This document shows, in pieces, positions 42,728 through 51,949 of a DNA stretch of 64,000 nt (its first letter is position 1; each line of letters starts with the position of its first letter). The DNA is taken from the NCBI RefSeq assembly GCF_002777255.1, contig NZ_CP017634.1, positions 6,377,271-6,441,270 of the forward strand. Reading direction: 5' to 3'. The DNA comes from Candidatus Formimonas warabiya. GTDB lineage: Bacteria > Bacillota > Dehalobacteriia > Dehalobacteriales > Dehalobacteriaceae. The position numbers and the translations under genes are program-made. The notes under the pieces were generated by a model. It had not been told where the DNA came from. It made no database searches and was given only the letters and a program-made list of their open reading frames with translations.

Positions 42728-43156
42728 TTGCCTAACAATGAATATTCTATTGCCAGGTTGATCTCTATTCTTTATCGTTATGGACAGGGCTATATCGGCA
42801 AAAAATTAGAACCTCTTCATATCGGCAGCGGCCAGTATATTTTTCTTCTGGCTTTATACCGGCATGACGGTATCAGCCAGGAAGAACTATCCGACCACCT
42901 GAAAATTGACAAGGCTACTACGGCAAAAGCGCTCAAAAGATTGGAAGAAGAAGGGTATGTGGCAAGAAGTGTGGATGCTTTTGATAAAAGAGCATACCGG
43001 GTTTTTGTCACCCCCAAGGGGATGGGCATTAAGCCTGAGGTACAAAGTGCCCTGAGAAACTGGAGAGAAATCCTCTCTGATGGATTGTCCGAAGAGGAAA
43101 AAGACACGGCCTTAAAGCTATTGAAAAAAATGGTGCAAAATGTGGTGCATCCGTAG
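42728..43156 (+). CDS. MarR-family regulator of the ABC-2 exporter
   Basis: 142 residues, winged helix: GISQEELSDHLKIDKATTAKALKRLEEEGYVARSVDAFDKRAYRVFVT is the recognition helix and wing. TTG at 42728 is 8 nt after AGGAAGGGG. It is followed within 45 bp by an ATPase/permease pair, the usual arrangement of a drug-sensing repressor and its exporter. The operator palindromes upstream fit autoregulation. Confidence 0.9.
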   Translation: MPNNEYSIARLISILYRYGQGYIGKKLEPLHIGSGQYIFLLALYRHDGISQEELSDHLKIDKATTAKALKRLEEEGYVARSVDAFDKRAYRVFVTPKGMGIKPEVQSALRNWREILSDGLSEEEKDTALKLLKKMVQNVVHP

Positions 43157-43197
43157 AACAGGCGGTGGCGGGGACCAAAAGAAAGAGGGTGGATTTT

Positions 43198-44172
43198 TTG
43201 CACATGATCCATGTGGACAGTTTAAAAAAGAGTTTTGGTGCCACCGAGGCGGTAAAGGGGATTTCCTTTGATGTGGAAAAAGGAGAAATATTCGGACTGC
43301 TGGGGCCAAACGGGGCAGGCAAATCCACGACGATCAAGATTCTTGTCACTCTGCTCAAAAGCGACGGGGGAGATGCTGCCATCAATCACCATGATGTGCA
43401 GAAGGAGCAAAACCAGGTGAGAAAATCGGTGGGCATCATCTTCCAGGATCCCAGTTTGGATGACCGGCTCACGGCGTGGGAAAATCTCTATTTTCACTCC
43501 AAGCTTTACCATGTGCCGGCCAAAGAAATAGAAGGGAGGATTGGCGCATCCTTGGAACTGGTGGGCCTTTCCGAAAGAAAAAAGGACCTGGTTTATACCT
43601 TCTCAGGAGGTATGAAAAGAAGGCTGGAAATTGCCCGGGGCATCATCCATACCCCCCAGGTGCTGTTTTTGGATGAACCAACCATTGGCTTGGACCCCCA
43701 GACGAGAAAATATATTTGGCAGTACCTGGTTAGCCTGAGGGATAAGCAAGATTTGACCATGCTCCTGACCACCCACTATATGGAAGAAGCGGAAATCTGT
43801 GACCGGGTGGCCATTATGGATCATGGCGAGATTATCGCCCTTGATACGCCGGAAAACTTAAAAAAAAGCATCCAAAGCGATATCATCACCCTGGTCTCGG
43901 ATCATCAGGAGGAGCTTTTTGAGTTGATTGAAGAGAAATTCGGCATTACCCCTGACCGGGACGGGGATTTTTTAAAGGTGCCTGTACCCGATGGGAAAAC
44001 CTTCCTCCCCCACCTTTTTGAAGCGGCCGGAGGCAGAATTACCAGCGTGGACCTGAAAAAGCCTTCCCTGGAGGATGTTTTTATTAAACTGACGGGAAGA
44101 AAGATCCGGGAGGAAGAAGCGAGCAGCACGGACCGCATGCGGGTATCGGTAAGGAGGCGAAAAAAGCGGTGA
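43198..44172 (+). CDS. ABC-2 exporter ATPase (DrrA-like)
   Basis: 324 residues. Walker A GPNGAGKST, Q-loop FQDPSLDDRLTAWENL, signature FSGGMKRRLE, Walker B VLFLDEPTIGLD, and the DrrA-type C-terminal extension. It couples ATP hydrolysis to the permease next door for drug or lipid export. The start is probably TTG at 43198 (AGAGGG 8 nt upstream) or ATG at 43204; both give the same domain. It overlaps the permease gene by 4 bp. Confidence 0.92.
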   Translation: MHMIHVDSLKKSFGATEAVKGISFDVEKGEIFGLLGPNGAGKSTTIKILVTLLKSDGGDAAINHHDVQKEQNQVRKSVGIIFQDPSLDDRLTAWENLYFHSKLYHVPAKEIEGRIGASLELVGLSERKKDLVYTFSGGMKRRLEIARGIIHTPQVLFLDEPTIGLDPQTRKYIWQYLVSLRDKQDLTMLLTTHYMEEAEICDRVAIMDHGEIIALDTPENLKKSIQSDIITLVSDHQEELFELIEEKFGITPDRDGDFLKVPVPDGKTFLPHLFEAAGGRITSVDLKKPSLEDVFIKLTGRKIREEEASSTDRMRVSVRRRKKR

Positions 44173-44921
44173 TCACGGGAATGTTAGATGGGGTTGTGAT
44201 AGCGCGGAGAGATCTTACGCGCAGCTTAAGACAGAAAAGCCAGCTGTTAGGTTCTGTGGCCCGGCCCATCCTGTGGTTGTTTATTTTGGGCACCGGGTTG
44301 AGAAGCTCCTTTAGCGTACTCCCTGGGGGGGTTAATTACACCCAGTATATTTTCCCCGGCATTTTAGCGATGAATGTCCTTTTTGCCTCTATTACCTCAG
44401 GGACGACGATTATTTGGGACCGGGAATTTGGCTTTCTCAAGGAGATCATGGTTGCGCCCGTTTCCCGGGCATCCATTGTTTTTGGAAAGACATTAAGCGG
44501 GAGTACCATTGCCACCCTGCAAGGGACCATCGTATTAGTCTTATTTCCCTTTGTGGGCTTGAAGTTTTCCCTTGTTCAAATCATACTTATTGTTGCCGCC
44601 ATGTTTATGATTGCCTTTTCCATTACATCCCTGGGTATTTTGATTGCGGCCAGAATGTCGTCCTTTGAAGGCTTTGGCACCATCAATAATTTTTTAGTCA
44701 TGCCCATGTTTTTTCTTAGCGGCGCTTTGTATCCGGTCAATAAAGTTCCCCTTTGGCTCAAGCCTTTCATTACCATCAATCCTGTCACCTATGGGGTGGA
44801 TCTTTTACGGGGGGTAGTGCTCCGGCTTGAGGCCAACTACCTCACAGATATCGGCATTATCCTCCTTTTTGCCTTCTTGGTATTGGCATGCGCCACTTAT
44901 CTTTTTCGCCAAGAAAAATAG
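44169..44921 (+). CDS. ABC-2 exporter permease (DrrB-like)
   Basis: 250 residues with six membrane segments and the ABC-2 signature region (IWDREFGFLKEIMVAPVSRASIVFGKTLSG, then MPMFFLSGALYPVNKVP). GTG at 44169 overlaps the ATPase stop (GTGA), and AAGGAGG lies ahead. It forms the exporter with the preceding ATPase under the MarR gene. The substrate is not predictable. Confidence 0.92.
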   Translation: MITGMLDGVVIARRDLTRSLRQKSQLLGSVARPILWLFILGTGLRSSFSVLPGGVNYTQYIFPGILAMNVLFASITSGTTIIWDREFGFLKEIMVAPVSRASIVFGKTLSGSTIATLQGTIVLVLFPFVGLKFSLVQIILIVAAMFMIAFSITSLGILIAARMSSFEGFGTINNFLVMPMFFLSGALYPVNKVPLWLKPFITINPVTYGVDLLRGVVLRLEANYLTDIGIILLFAFLVLACATYLFRQEK

Positions 44922-44930
44922 GAATTATAT

Positions 44931-44992
44931 TTGACACGGCAGGATATTTAGGGTACAATTGTTTCGCATACGAAATAATTGTACCCTAAATA
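44931..44992 (+). promoter_or_regulatory. Strong promoter with long MarR-type palindrome
   Basis: -35 TTGACA (44931-44936) and -10 TACAAT (44954-44959) at the ideal 17-bp spacing. A near-perfect palindrome with arms ATATTTAGGGTACAATT (44944-44960) and its complement (44976-44992) surrounds an inner TTTCGCATACGAAA core. It covers the -10 and the likely start site, the expected operator for the MarR gene at 45028. Confidence 0.85.
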
Positions 44993-45027
44993 TTTTTTGC
45001 AAAAAAACAGTGCGTGGAGGTGAAGAG

Positions 45028-45468
45028 ATGGAACAAGCGGAACCGTTGGAGCAAAGCAAAAAAATTGGCAAACTCTTTATGGAAGTTACCAAACTTTTTC
45101 GGCATAATATGAGCAAATCATTGGGAGATATTGGGATGACAGGCCCTCAAAGCAGGATCATCCACACTCTGTGCCGGTTTGAGAAGATTAAGGTAAGCGG
45201 GTTAAGCCGGATGGTTAGTTTATCAAACGCTACCGTTTCCGGGATTCTTGACCGCTTGGAAAAACAGGGACTGGTGGAGCGGACCAGAAGCAACGAGGAT
45301 AAGAGGGTTGTTTATGTAAGCCTGACGCCTAGATTCAAAGAGATTCATGAGGACTTTCATAGAAGATCCGACGAGTACTTTGTAAATATGATCAATAAAG
45401 GCACTCCCGATGATCTGAATAAAATCATCGAAGGATTAGAAACCCTGAAAGGGCTTTTAAGTACCTGA
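45028..45468 (+). CDS. MarR-family regulator of the heterodimeric ABC exporter
   Basis: 146 residues; helix-turn-helix and wing at KVSGLSRMVSLSNATVSGILDRLEKQGLVERTRSNEDKR, typical of MarR/SlyA proteins. ATG at 45028 follows GGAGGTGAAGAG. The open frame runs upstream through the operator palindrome and is not coding there. It is 110 bp ahead of two ABC exporter half-transporters that it probably controls. Confidence 0.92.
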   Translation: MEQAEPLEQSKKIGKLFMEVTKLFRHNMSKSLGDIGMTGPQSRIIHTLCRFEKIKVSGLSRMVSLSNATVSGILDRLEKQGLVERTRSNEDKRVVYVSLTPRFKEIHEDFHRRSDEYFVNMINKGTPDDLNKIIEGLETLKGLLST

Positions 45469-45578
45469 TGTCCGTCTTTGAAGAGGATAAATCATCTTTC
45501 TCCCTGCATGGGGAAAGAATATTTGCGAATAATAGTTAGCATGATCTTTATTTCAAGTTTTTTGCGGGAGATGGTATT

Positions 45579-47306
45579 TTGCTGAAATTGTTCAGATTTT
45601 TAAAACCTTTTACATTCTCTGTGGCCGGTGTTTTGGTCCTTTTATTTTTTCAATCGCTGGCAGAATTATACTTACCGACCTTAATGGCAGATATTGTCAA
45701 CACAGGGATTGTCAAAGGGGATATCCCTTTTATTTGGCGCATTGGCACTCTGATGTTGCTTGTCGCCGGGGTGAGCGGCATCTGTTCTGTTTGGGCCGGT
45801 TTTTTGTCTGCAAAAATATCCGTGGGCTTTGGGCGGGATGTGCGCGGCAAAATCTTCTCCCGGGCGGAGAGCTTTTCCTTGCACGAGTTTGGCCAGATTG
45901 GCACGGCTTCTCTGATTACCAGGACCACCAACGACATCATGCAGATTCAGAACGTATTAATTATGATCATGCGCATGATGATTAGTGCTCCCATGATGTG
46001 TATCGGGGGCATTATTATGGCGGTATCAAAGGATGCGGAGCTTTCTTTGATTCTGGTGGTTGTCCTTCCCCTCCTGGCCGGCATGATCTTCGTGGTCGCC
46101 AAGAAAGGTGTACCTCTTTTTAAAGCGATGCAGGTAAAACTGGATAGATTGAATCGGGTGCTTTTGGAAGGCCTTACCGGGATCAGAGTGATCCGGGCTT
46201 TTAACCGCATCGACTACGAAAAAAAACGTTTTCATGAAGCCAACCGGGACCTTACCGCTACGGCGATCAAAGTAAACAGGATCATGGCAGCCTTAATGCC
46301 CTTAATGATGCTGATCATGAACTTTACCTCCATTGCCATTGTATGGTTTGGCGGTATCCGGGTATCCCACGGGGAGATGCAGATCGGTGATATGATGGCT
46401 TTTCTCCAATATGCCATGCAGATCATGTTTTCCCTGGTGATGCTTTCCATGATGTTTGTGATGATTCCCCGGGCTTCTGCCTCTGCCACGAGAATTAACG
46501 AGGTCCTGGAAATTACGCCGGAAATCAAGGACGCAGAACAGGTGAAGCTGGCTGACCGCAAAAGAGGTTTCGTGGAATTTAAAGACGTCACCTTTAGCTA
46601 TCCCGGTGCTGAAGAGCCGGTAATAGAAGATATTTCTTTCCGGGCCAGTCCGGGGGAGGTCACGGCGATCATCGGCGGTACGGGATCGGGAAAATCCACC
46701 CTCTTAAATCTCATCCCCCGCTTTTATGACGTGGAAAAAGGGGCGGTTCTGGTGGACGGGGTGGATGTGAGAGAAATGCCCCAGAAAGCCTTGCGGGCAA
46801 AAATTGGCTTTGTTCCTCAAATAGCCCTCCTTTTTAGCGGCACGATTGAGGAGAATATCCGCTTTGGCAAGGAAGACGCCTCTGAGGCCGAGGTGCGCAA
46901 AGCGGCAGAAATCGCCCAGGCCACGGAATTTATTTCCGGGATGAAAGACGGCTTGGATACCCAGATTGCCCAAGGGGGTACCAACATTTCCGGCGGCCAG
47001 AAACAGCGCCTTTCCATCGCCCGTGCCCTGGTGAGAAGGCCGGAAATCTATGTCTTTGACGACAGTTTTTCCGCCCTGGACTTTAAAACGGATGCCCGGC
47101 TGCGTGCCGCCCTGAGAAAAGAAACAGCAGATGCCACGGTGCTTATTGTGGCCCAACGCGTGACCACAGTGATGGATGCCGACCGCATTGTTGTTTTGGA
47201 TGAAGGGAAAATTGCCGGTATGGGCAGCCATAAAGAGCTTCTAAATACCTGTGCGGTATACCGGGAGATAGTATCCTCACAGCTTTCCGAGGAGGAGTTG
47301 GCATGA
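45579..47306 (+). CDS. ABC exporter half-transporter A (fused membrane-ATPase, multidrug type)
   Basis: 575 residues: six membrane helices (1-310), then an ATPase domain with Walker A GGTGSGKST, signature NISGGQKQR and Walker B IYVFDDSFSALD. The residue after Walker B is Asp (DD) rather than the catalytic Glu, the usual sign of the degenerate site in heterodimeric exporters such as BmrC/BmrD. The start is TTG at 45579 with GGGAGATGG ahead. It overlaps its partner by 4 bp. Confidence 0.93.
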   Translation: MLKLFRFLKPFTFSVAGVLVLLFFQSLAELYLPTLMADIVNTGIVKGDIPFIWRIGTLMLLVAGVSGICSVWAGFLSAKISVGFGRDVRGKIFSRAESFSLHEFGQIGTASLITRTTNDIMQIQNVLIMIMRMMISAPMMCIGGIIMAVSKDAELSLILVVVLPLLAGMIFVVAKKGVPLFKAMQVKLDRLNRVLLEGLTGIRVIRAFNRIDYEKKRFHEANRDLTATAIKVNRIMAALMPLMMLIMNFTSIAIVWFGGIRVSHGEMQIGDMMAFLQYAMQIMFSLVMLSMMFVMIPRASASATRINEVLEITPEIKDAEQVKLADRKRGFVEFKDVTFSYPGAEEPVIEDISFRASPGEVTAIIGGTGSGKSTLLNLIPRFYDVEKGAVLVDGVDVREMPQKALRAKIGFVPQIALLFSGTIEENIRFGKEDASEAEVRKAAEIAQATEFISGMKDGLDTQIAQGGTNISGGQKQRLSIARALVRRPEIYVFDDSFSALDFKTDARLRAALRKETADATVLIVAQRVTTVMDADRIVVLDEGKIAGMGSHKELLNTCAVYREIVSSQLSEEELA

Positions 47307-49192
47307 GTAGAGAGGATCGACAGCAAAGACCGGAGAGAAGATCAGGAAGAGGTCCCATGGGAGGAGGAGGAGGACCCATGGGGATGCCGGTGCAAAAGGC
47401 AAAGAACTTTAAAGGTACCCTGAAAAGGCTCCTAGGCTATTTAAAGCCTCAAAGGACACAGCTTTTGATCGTCATTTCTATGGCTATCCTCAGTACCGCT
47501 TTCAGTATTGTCAGTCCGAAAGTGATGGGAAAAGCTACCACCAAGCTATTTGAAGGCATGGTCCAAATCTATCGGCATGTGCCGGGCGCCCAGGTGGATT
47601 TTCCTTATATCGGCCAAATCATCCTGATCTTAATCGGTTTTTATCTTTTAAGTGCATTTTTCAGTTATATTCAGCAATATGTTATGGCCGGCGTGGCCCA
47701 GAAAATTGTTTTTGATATGCGTCGTGATGTTCAGGATAAGCTTTCCCGGCTGCCTCTGAAGTTTTTTGATGCCCGCACCCATGGGGAAATCTTAAGCCGG
47801 GTGACCAATGATGTGGACAACATCAGTACCACCTTGCAGCAGAGTATGACCCAGCTCATCACATCCCTCTGGACGATAATCGGCATCTTAATCATGATGC
47901 TGGTGATCAGCCCGGTATTGACGCTGATTGCTCTGGTCACTCTGCCCGTATCCTTTGTGATCACGGCTAATGTGGCAAAACGTTCTCAGAAATACTTTGC
48001 CGCCCAGCAGAAGGAATTAGGGGAGCTGAACGGCCATGTGGAGGAAATGTTTACCGGCCATAAAATCGTCAAAGCCTTTGGACATGAAAATAAATCTATC
48101 CGCCAGTTTAATGAAATTAACGAAAGACTGTATGGGGCAGGATGGAAAGCCCAGTTTGTTTCCGGGATTATTATGCCTCTCTTAAACTTTGTCAATAATA
48201 TCGGCTATGTGCTGGTCTGCGTGGTTGGCGCCATCTATGTGACGAAGAAAAAAATAGAAATCGGCGACATTCAGGCTTTCATTCAATACTCCAGGCAGTT
48301 TACCTGGCCCATCGTGCAGACAGCGAATATTGCCAATGTGATTCAATCCACAGTGGCATCGGCGGAGCGCGTTTTTGAACTCCTGGATGAAATGGAGGAA
48401 AGCCCGGACCGGGATGATGCCACGGTGATTCGAGTGCCGAAAGGAGAAGTGGCCTTACAAAACGTTCAGTTTGGCTATCAGGAAGATGTTCCTCTGATCG
48501 AGGACATGAGTATTGACGTCAAACCGGGGCAAACCATCGCCATTGTCGGACCCACCGGGGCAGGAAAGACCACATTGGTAAATCTGCTCATGCGATTCTA
48601 CGAAATAGGCGGGGGCAGGATTACTGTGGACGGGACCGATATCAGGGACATGAAGCGGGGGGATTTACGCAGTATTTTTGGCATGGTCCTTCAGGATACA
48701 TGGCTCTTTAACGGTACCATCAAGGAGAATATTGCCTATGGCCGGGAGAATGCCACCGAGGAGGAGATAATCCGGGCAGCCAAGGCGGCCTATGCCGACC
48801 ATTTTATTCGCACCCTGCCTGAAGGGTATGATACCGTGCTCAATGAAGAAGCATCCAATATATCTCAAGGCCAGAAGCAGCTTCTCACCATTGCCCGGGC
48901 TATCCTGGCCGACCCGGCGATTCTGATTCTGGACGAAGCCACCAGCAGCGTGGATACCAGAACGGAGGTCAATATTCAAAAGGCGATGACCGCTTTGATG
49001 AAAGGAAGAACCAGCTTCGTCATTGCCCACAGGCTTTCCACGATCCGGGACGCAAACTTGATTCTGGTCATGAATAACGGGCGTATCATTGAAAAGGGCA
49101 GTTTTACGGAACTGCTCAAGCAGGGAGGATTCTTTGCCGACCTTTATTACAGTCAATTTACCGGGTCAAATAATGAGGTCCAAATCGGTTAA
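47303..49192 (+). CDS. ABC exporter half-transporter B (fused membrane-ATPase, multidrug type)
   Basis: 629 residues. An Arg- and Gly-rich N-terminal tail (GRGPMGGGGGPMGMP) precedes six membrane helices and an ATPase with Walker A GPTGAGKTT, signature NISQGQKQL and Walker B ILILDEATSSVD. Its Walker B has the catalytic Glu that partner A lacks, but its signature has Q in place of G, again the asymmetric pattern of heterodimers. ATGA overlap with gene A. It is followed by a terminator. Confidence 0.93.
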   Translation: MSREDRQQRPERRSGRGPMGGGGGPMGMPVQKAKNFKGTLKRLLGYLKPQRTQLLIVISMAILSTAFSIVSPKVMGKATTKLFEGMVQIYRHVPGAQVDFPYIGQIILILIGFYLLSAFFSYIQQYVMAGVAQKIVFDMRRDVQDKLSRLPLKFFDARTHGEILSRVTNDVDNISTTLQQSMTQLITSLWTIIGILIMMLVISPVLTLIALVTLPVSFVITANVAKRSQKYFAAQQKELGELNGHVEEMFTGHKIVKAFGHENKSIRQFNEINERLYGAGWKAQFVSGIIMPLLNFVNNIGYVLVCVVGAIYVTKKKIEIGDIQAFIQYSRQFTWPIVQTANIANVIQSTVASAERVFELLDEMEESPDRDDATVIRVPKGEVALQNVQFGYQEDVPLIEDMSIDVKPGQTIAIVGPTGAGKTTLVNLLMRFYEIGGGRITVDGTDIRDMKRGDLRSIFGMVLQDTWLFNGTIKENIAYGRENATEEEIIRAAKAAYADHFIRTLPEGYDTVLNEEASNISQGQKQLLTIARAILADPAILILDEATSSVDTRTEVNIQKAMTALMKGRTSFVIAHRLSTIRDANLILVMNNGRIIEKGSFTELLKQGGFFADLYYSQFTGSNNEVQIG

Positions 49193-49198
49193 AATAGG

Positions 49199-49232
49199 AA
49201 CCCTTAAAGCAAATTCGCTTTAAGGGTTTTTT
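49199..49232 (+). terminator. Intrinsic terminator after the ABC exporter operon
   Basis: AACCCTTAAAGC, loop AAATTC, GCTTTAAGGGTT, then a T-run: a 12-bp perfect stem. Confidence 0.85.
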
Positions 49233-49367
49233 GTAAAATCCTTAAAGGGCTTTTTCCCATCAAGAAGCAGGAAGCGGCGAAAAATGGGAGAATAGATAAA
49301 GCATAGGCTGGTAAAAAAAGCCACAGAAAATATGGGGCAGGATTTTTACGGACAGGGAGGAAAAAAT

Positions 49368-49703
49368 ATGCGTTATGTGGGAACTTCAAAAGCATCTGAT
49401 CAAGGTTACATTCGCGTGTTAGACGGGGTGGAGAGAAAAACCCTCACTTACGGCGAGCATACGCTTTTCACGGAATTTAGATTGGAAAAAGGTCATGTCT
49501 TACCCAGACATCAACATCCTCAGGAGCAAACGGGCTATTTGGTATCCGGGCACATTCTGTTAACGATTGGGGATGAAAAGTATGATATGGAGCCTGGTGA
49601 CAGTTGGGCTATATTAGGCGGCACGGAACATGGGGCGGAAATTTTAGAAGACTCTGTGGCCATAGAAGTGTTTTCCCCGGTGCGTGCGGATTATTTACCT
49701 TGA
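49368..49703 (+). CDS. Small cupin-domain protein
   Basis: 111 residues. A single cupin: LEKGHVLPRHQHPQEQTGYLVSGHILL (metal-binding HxH...E) and PGDSWAILGGTEHGAEILEDS (second motif His). Such proteins bind a metal and a small ligand; the function is not predictable. ATG at 49368 follows GGGAGG. Confidence 0.88.
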   Translation: MRYVGTSKASDQGYIRVLDGVERKTLTYGEHTLFTEFRLEKGHVLPRHQHPQEQTGYLVSGHILLTIGDEKYDMEPGDSWAILGGTEHGAEILEDSVAIEVFSPVRADYLP

Positions 49704-49804
49704 AAATTTTTAGGAAGCAGACTATATTTAAAGGATGTGAGGCGAGTTGATTAAGGGATTTGTATTAGTAGTATGACAAATAAATATTATTGGGAGGAGA
49801 AAAA

Positions 49805-50317
49805 ATGAATGTAAAAGCCGCCGCCACGATTGCGGTGAAAGTACTCGCCATTTTTACCCTGATAAAATTTATTACTTATCTTCCATCTGCGTATAACATC
49901 TTTGATATCGTGTCAACCGCGTCAAGCCAAACGAGTGCATCCTTACAAATAATCACGTTTATGGCTCCAATATGCTTGCTTTTGATTGTCAGCATGTGTT
50001 TGTGGTTGTATGCCGATGAAATCTCCGACCGGATGGTAAAAAATCCGGGAATAAATGAAAAGGTAAACATTAATTACGAGGGTCTGCAGAGCATTGCTTT
50101 TTCCGTGGTGGGCATCATCATCGTTGCCGATGCCTTACCAGCACTGATTTCTGCCTTCATCCATCTAAAGATCGATGATTCTTTTAGGCCACTGAACCAG
50201 TATATTAATCTGGGAACTACGGGTCTGAAACTGGTTATCGGCCTGTTGCTCCTGTTCGGGTCCAAGGGTTTAGTGGGTTTGATCAAATACCTGCGTACCG
50301 CGGGTTTGCCAAAATAG
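49805..50317 (+). CDS. Membrane protein of unknown function
   Basis: 170 residues with four hydrophobic segments (about 8-30, 45-66, 95-115, 135-155). I do not recognise a family. ATG at 49805 follows GGGAGGAG. It is followed within 16 bp by the zinc-ribbon gene, so the two are probably cotranscribed. Confidence 0.7.
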   Translation: MNVKAAATIAVKVLAIFTLIKFITYLPSAYNIFDIVSTASSQTSASLQIITFMAPICLLLIVSMCLWLYADEISDRMVKNPGINEKVNINYEGLQSIAFSVVGIIIVADALPALISAFIHLKIDDSFRPLNQYINLGTTGLKLVIGLLLLFGSKGLVGLIKYLRTAGLPK

Positions 50318-50333
50318 TTGGGAGGTGTCAACC

Positions 50334-50573
50334 ATGAATCTGGATCATGAAATTGAACGGCGTTTTGTATGCGCGAAATGCGGGAATGTACGGGCCAGTG
50401 TGAAGCGTTTTGCCGCAACAGGGACCGGCCTTTCTAAATTGTTTGATATTCAACATAACGAATTTATTGCGGTCTCCTGCCAGCAATGCGGGTTTACCGA
50501 ACTGTATAACCCGGAAATTCTGGAAGGAAAAAATAATCTGAGCAACATTCTTGATTTAATCTTTGGGGGTTAA
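50334..50573 (+). CDS. Zinc-ribbon protein (YpzJ/COG3478-like)
   Basis: 79 residues. Two Cys pairs (CAKC at residues 13-16 and CQQC about residues 53-56) frame a zinc ribbon, with the typical VKRFAATGTGLSKLFDIQHN between them. It is likely to bind nucleic acid or protein. GGGAGGTG precedes the ATG. Confidence 0.82.
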   Translation: MNLDHEIERRFVCAKCGNVRASVKRFAATGTGLSKLFDIQHNEFIAVSCQQCGFTELYNPEILEGKNNLSNILDLIFGG

Positions 50574-50628
50574 GTCTAGGTCGATGGTGATGTTGTCTCT
50601 CTGATTAAACTGAGCAGGAGTGGTAAAG

Positions 50629-50982
50629 GTGCTCTACATGGTGATTAGGTCTTATGAAAGCAGTTCTCCTGACCCGATTGTGCTGAGAAAAGGAGAGCGG
50701 GTCATACTCGGGCAGACATATGAAGGAGAGGAGAATTGGCCCCACTGGGTTTTCTGCTCAAAACCGGATCGGTCCCAAGGGGGGTGGGTTCCCGAACAAA
50801 TCATTAGTCGGGGCATCGAAGACGGTGTGATCAAGGAGAACTATAGCGCCAAAGAACTGACCATGGCTGAGAATGAAGTGGTGCAAGGGCTGAAGGAATT
50901 GAACGGCTGGGTCTGGTGCAAAAGGTTAAATAATCACGAAATAGGATGGTTCCCCAAAGACAACCTGAAGGAACTTACATGA
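50629..50982 (+). CDS. Tandem SH3-like domain protein
   Basis: About 117 residues forming two SH3-like barrels, the first from VIRSYESSSPDPIVLRKGERV to GGWVPEQII and the second from YSAKELTMAENEVVQGLKELNGWVWCK to GWFPKDNL. There is no signal peptide, so it is probably cytoplasmic. The start is uncertain: GTG 50629 (AGGAG 8 nt upstream) or ATG 50638. The role is unknown. Confidence 0.75.
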   Translation: MLYMVIRSYESSSPDPIVLRKGERVILGQTYEGEENWPHWVFCSKPDRSQGGWVPEQIISRGIEDGVIKENYSAKELTMAENEVVQGLKELNGWVWCKRLNNHEIGWFPKDNLKELT

Positions 50983-51028
50983 TCCGCTGGAAACATGGGG
51001 ATGGTATACTGATGAAGGGTGAAAAAAG

Positions 51029-51907
51029 ATGGAAATACCAATTCAGCAGGAAATTCAAAACGTGGATTTTTGGATTAAGGCCTGGGATGAAGCGATGTCC
51101 GGAGAGGAGAAATTCTCAAGGGCCTCGGGTGCCGGGGAAAAAGCGATTTCTTTATGGAATAACCGGGCGGGAAATTATGCCAAGAATACCCAAGGGGAGG
51201 ACAACCGGGGCAGACAGCAGGTGGTCCTAAATTTTATGGAGTCCTCCGGTATCGTTCTGGACGGCATTCATGTCCTTGATATCGGTTGCGGACCGGGTAA
51301 TTATACGTTGCCGATCGCAAAAAGGGCTGCCCATGTATGGGCTCTGGATCCAGCCGGTACCATGCTGGATATCCTGAAAGAGCGGGCCCGTACCCAAAAA
51401 ATAGATAACATTACTTACATGCATAAAACATGGGAAGAGATTGATCTGGAAAAAGAAAAGTGGCAGTACAAATTTGATCTGGTCATGGCCGCCATGACAC
51501 CGGGTATCCATAACGGCGAGACATTGATGAAAATGATTTCTGCCGGAAATAAGTATTATTTTTTAAGTAAATTTGCCCGGGCCCGAAAAAATAACCTGCA
51601 TGAAAAAATTTGGGGCCGGTTATTCCGGGAAAACCGGCCGGAGCAATCCGCCGATTTTATTTATCCTTTTAATATGCTCTATGCCACGGGTTATTTGCCG
51701 GCCGTGAAATTTTTACATTCCGACTGGACAAATCACAATTCCGTGGAAGAAACAGAAATGCTGCTCCGGGATTGGGTGTCTCAGTATGGGGAAGTAACAC
51801 CGGATATGGATCGAGAGATCCACTCTTTTGTAATCAGTGAATCCACAGACGGGGTGGTCAGGGAAGAAGTCCAGGCCTTTACCGGGCTGATGGTTTGGCA
51901 GCGATAA
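51029..51907 (+). CDS. Class I SAM-dependent methyltransferase
   Basis: 292 residues. Motif I is VLDIGCGPGNYTLPIA (about residue 83), followed by VWALDPAGTMLDIL (acidic ribose-binding loop) and FDLVMAAMTPGI (motif IV). The N-terminal helix region contains WNNRAGNYAKN. It resembles SmtA/UbiE-type enzymes; the substrate is unknown. ATG at 51029 follows AAGGGTGA. It probably belongs with the neighbouring udg transcript. Confidence 0.85.
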   Translation: MEIPIQQEIQNVDFWIKAWDEAMSGEEKFSRASGAGEKAISLWNNRAGNYAKNTQGEDNRGRQQVVLNFMESSGIVLDGIHVLDIGCGPGNYTLPIAKRAAHVWALDPAGTMLDILKERARTQKIDNITYMHKTWEEIDLEKEKWQYKFDLVMAAMTPGIHNGETLMKMISAGNKYYFLSKFARARKNNLHEKIWGRLFRENRPEQSADFIYPFNMLYATGYLPAVKFLHSDWTNHNSVEETEMLLRDWVSQYGEVTPDMDREIHSFVISESTDGVVREEVQAFTGLMVWQR

Positions 51908-51949
51908 AGCCCCTTAGGGAAGATTATTGATGAGAGATGGTGAAAAAGG

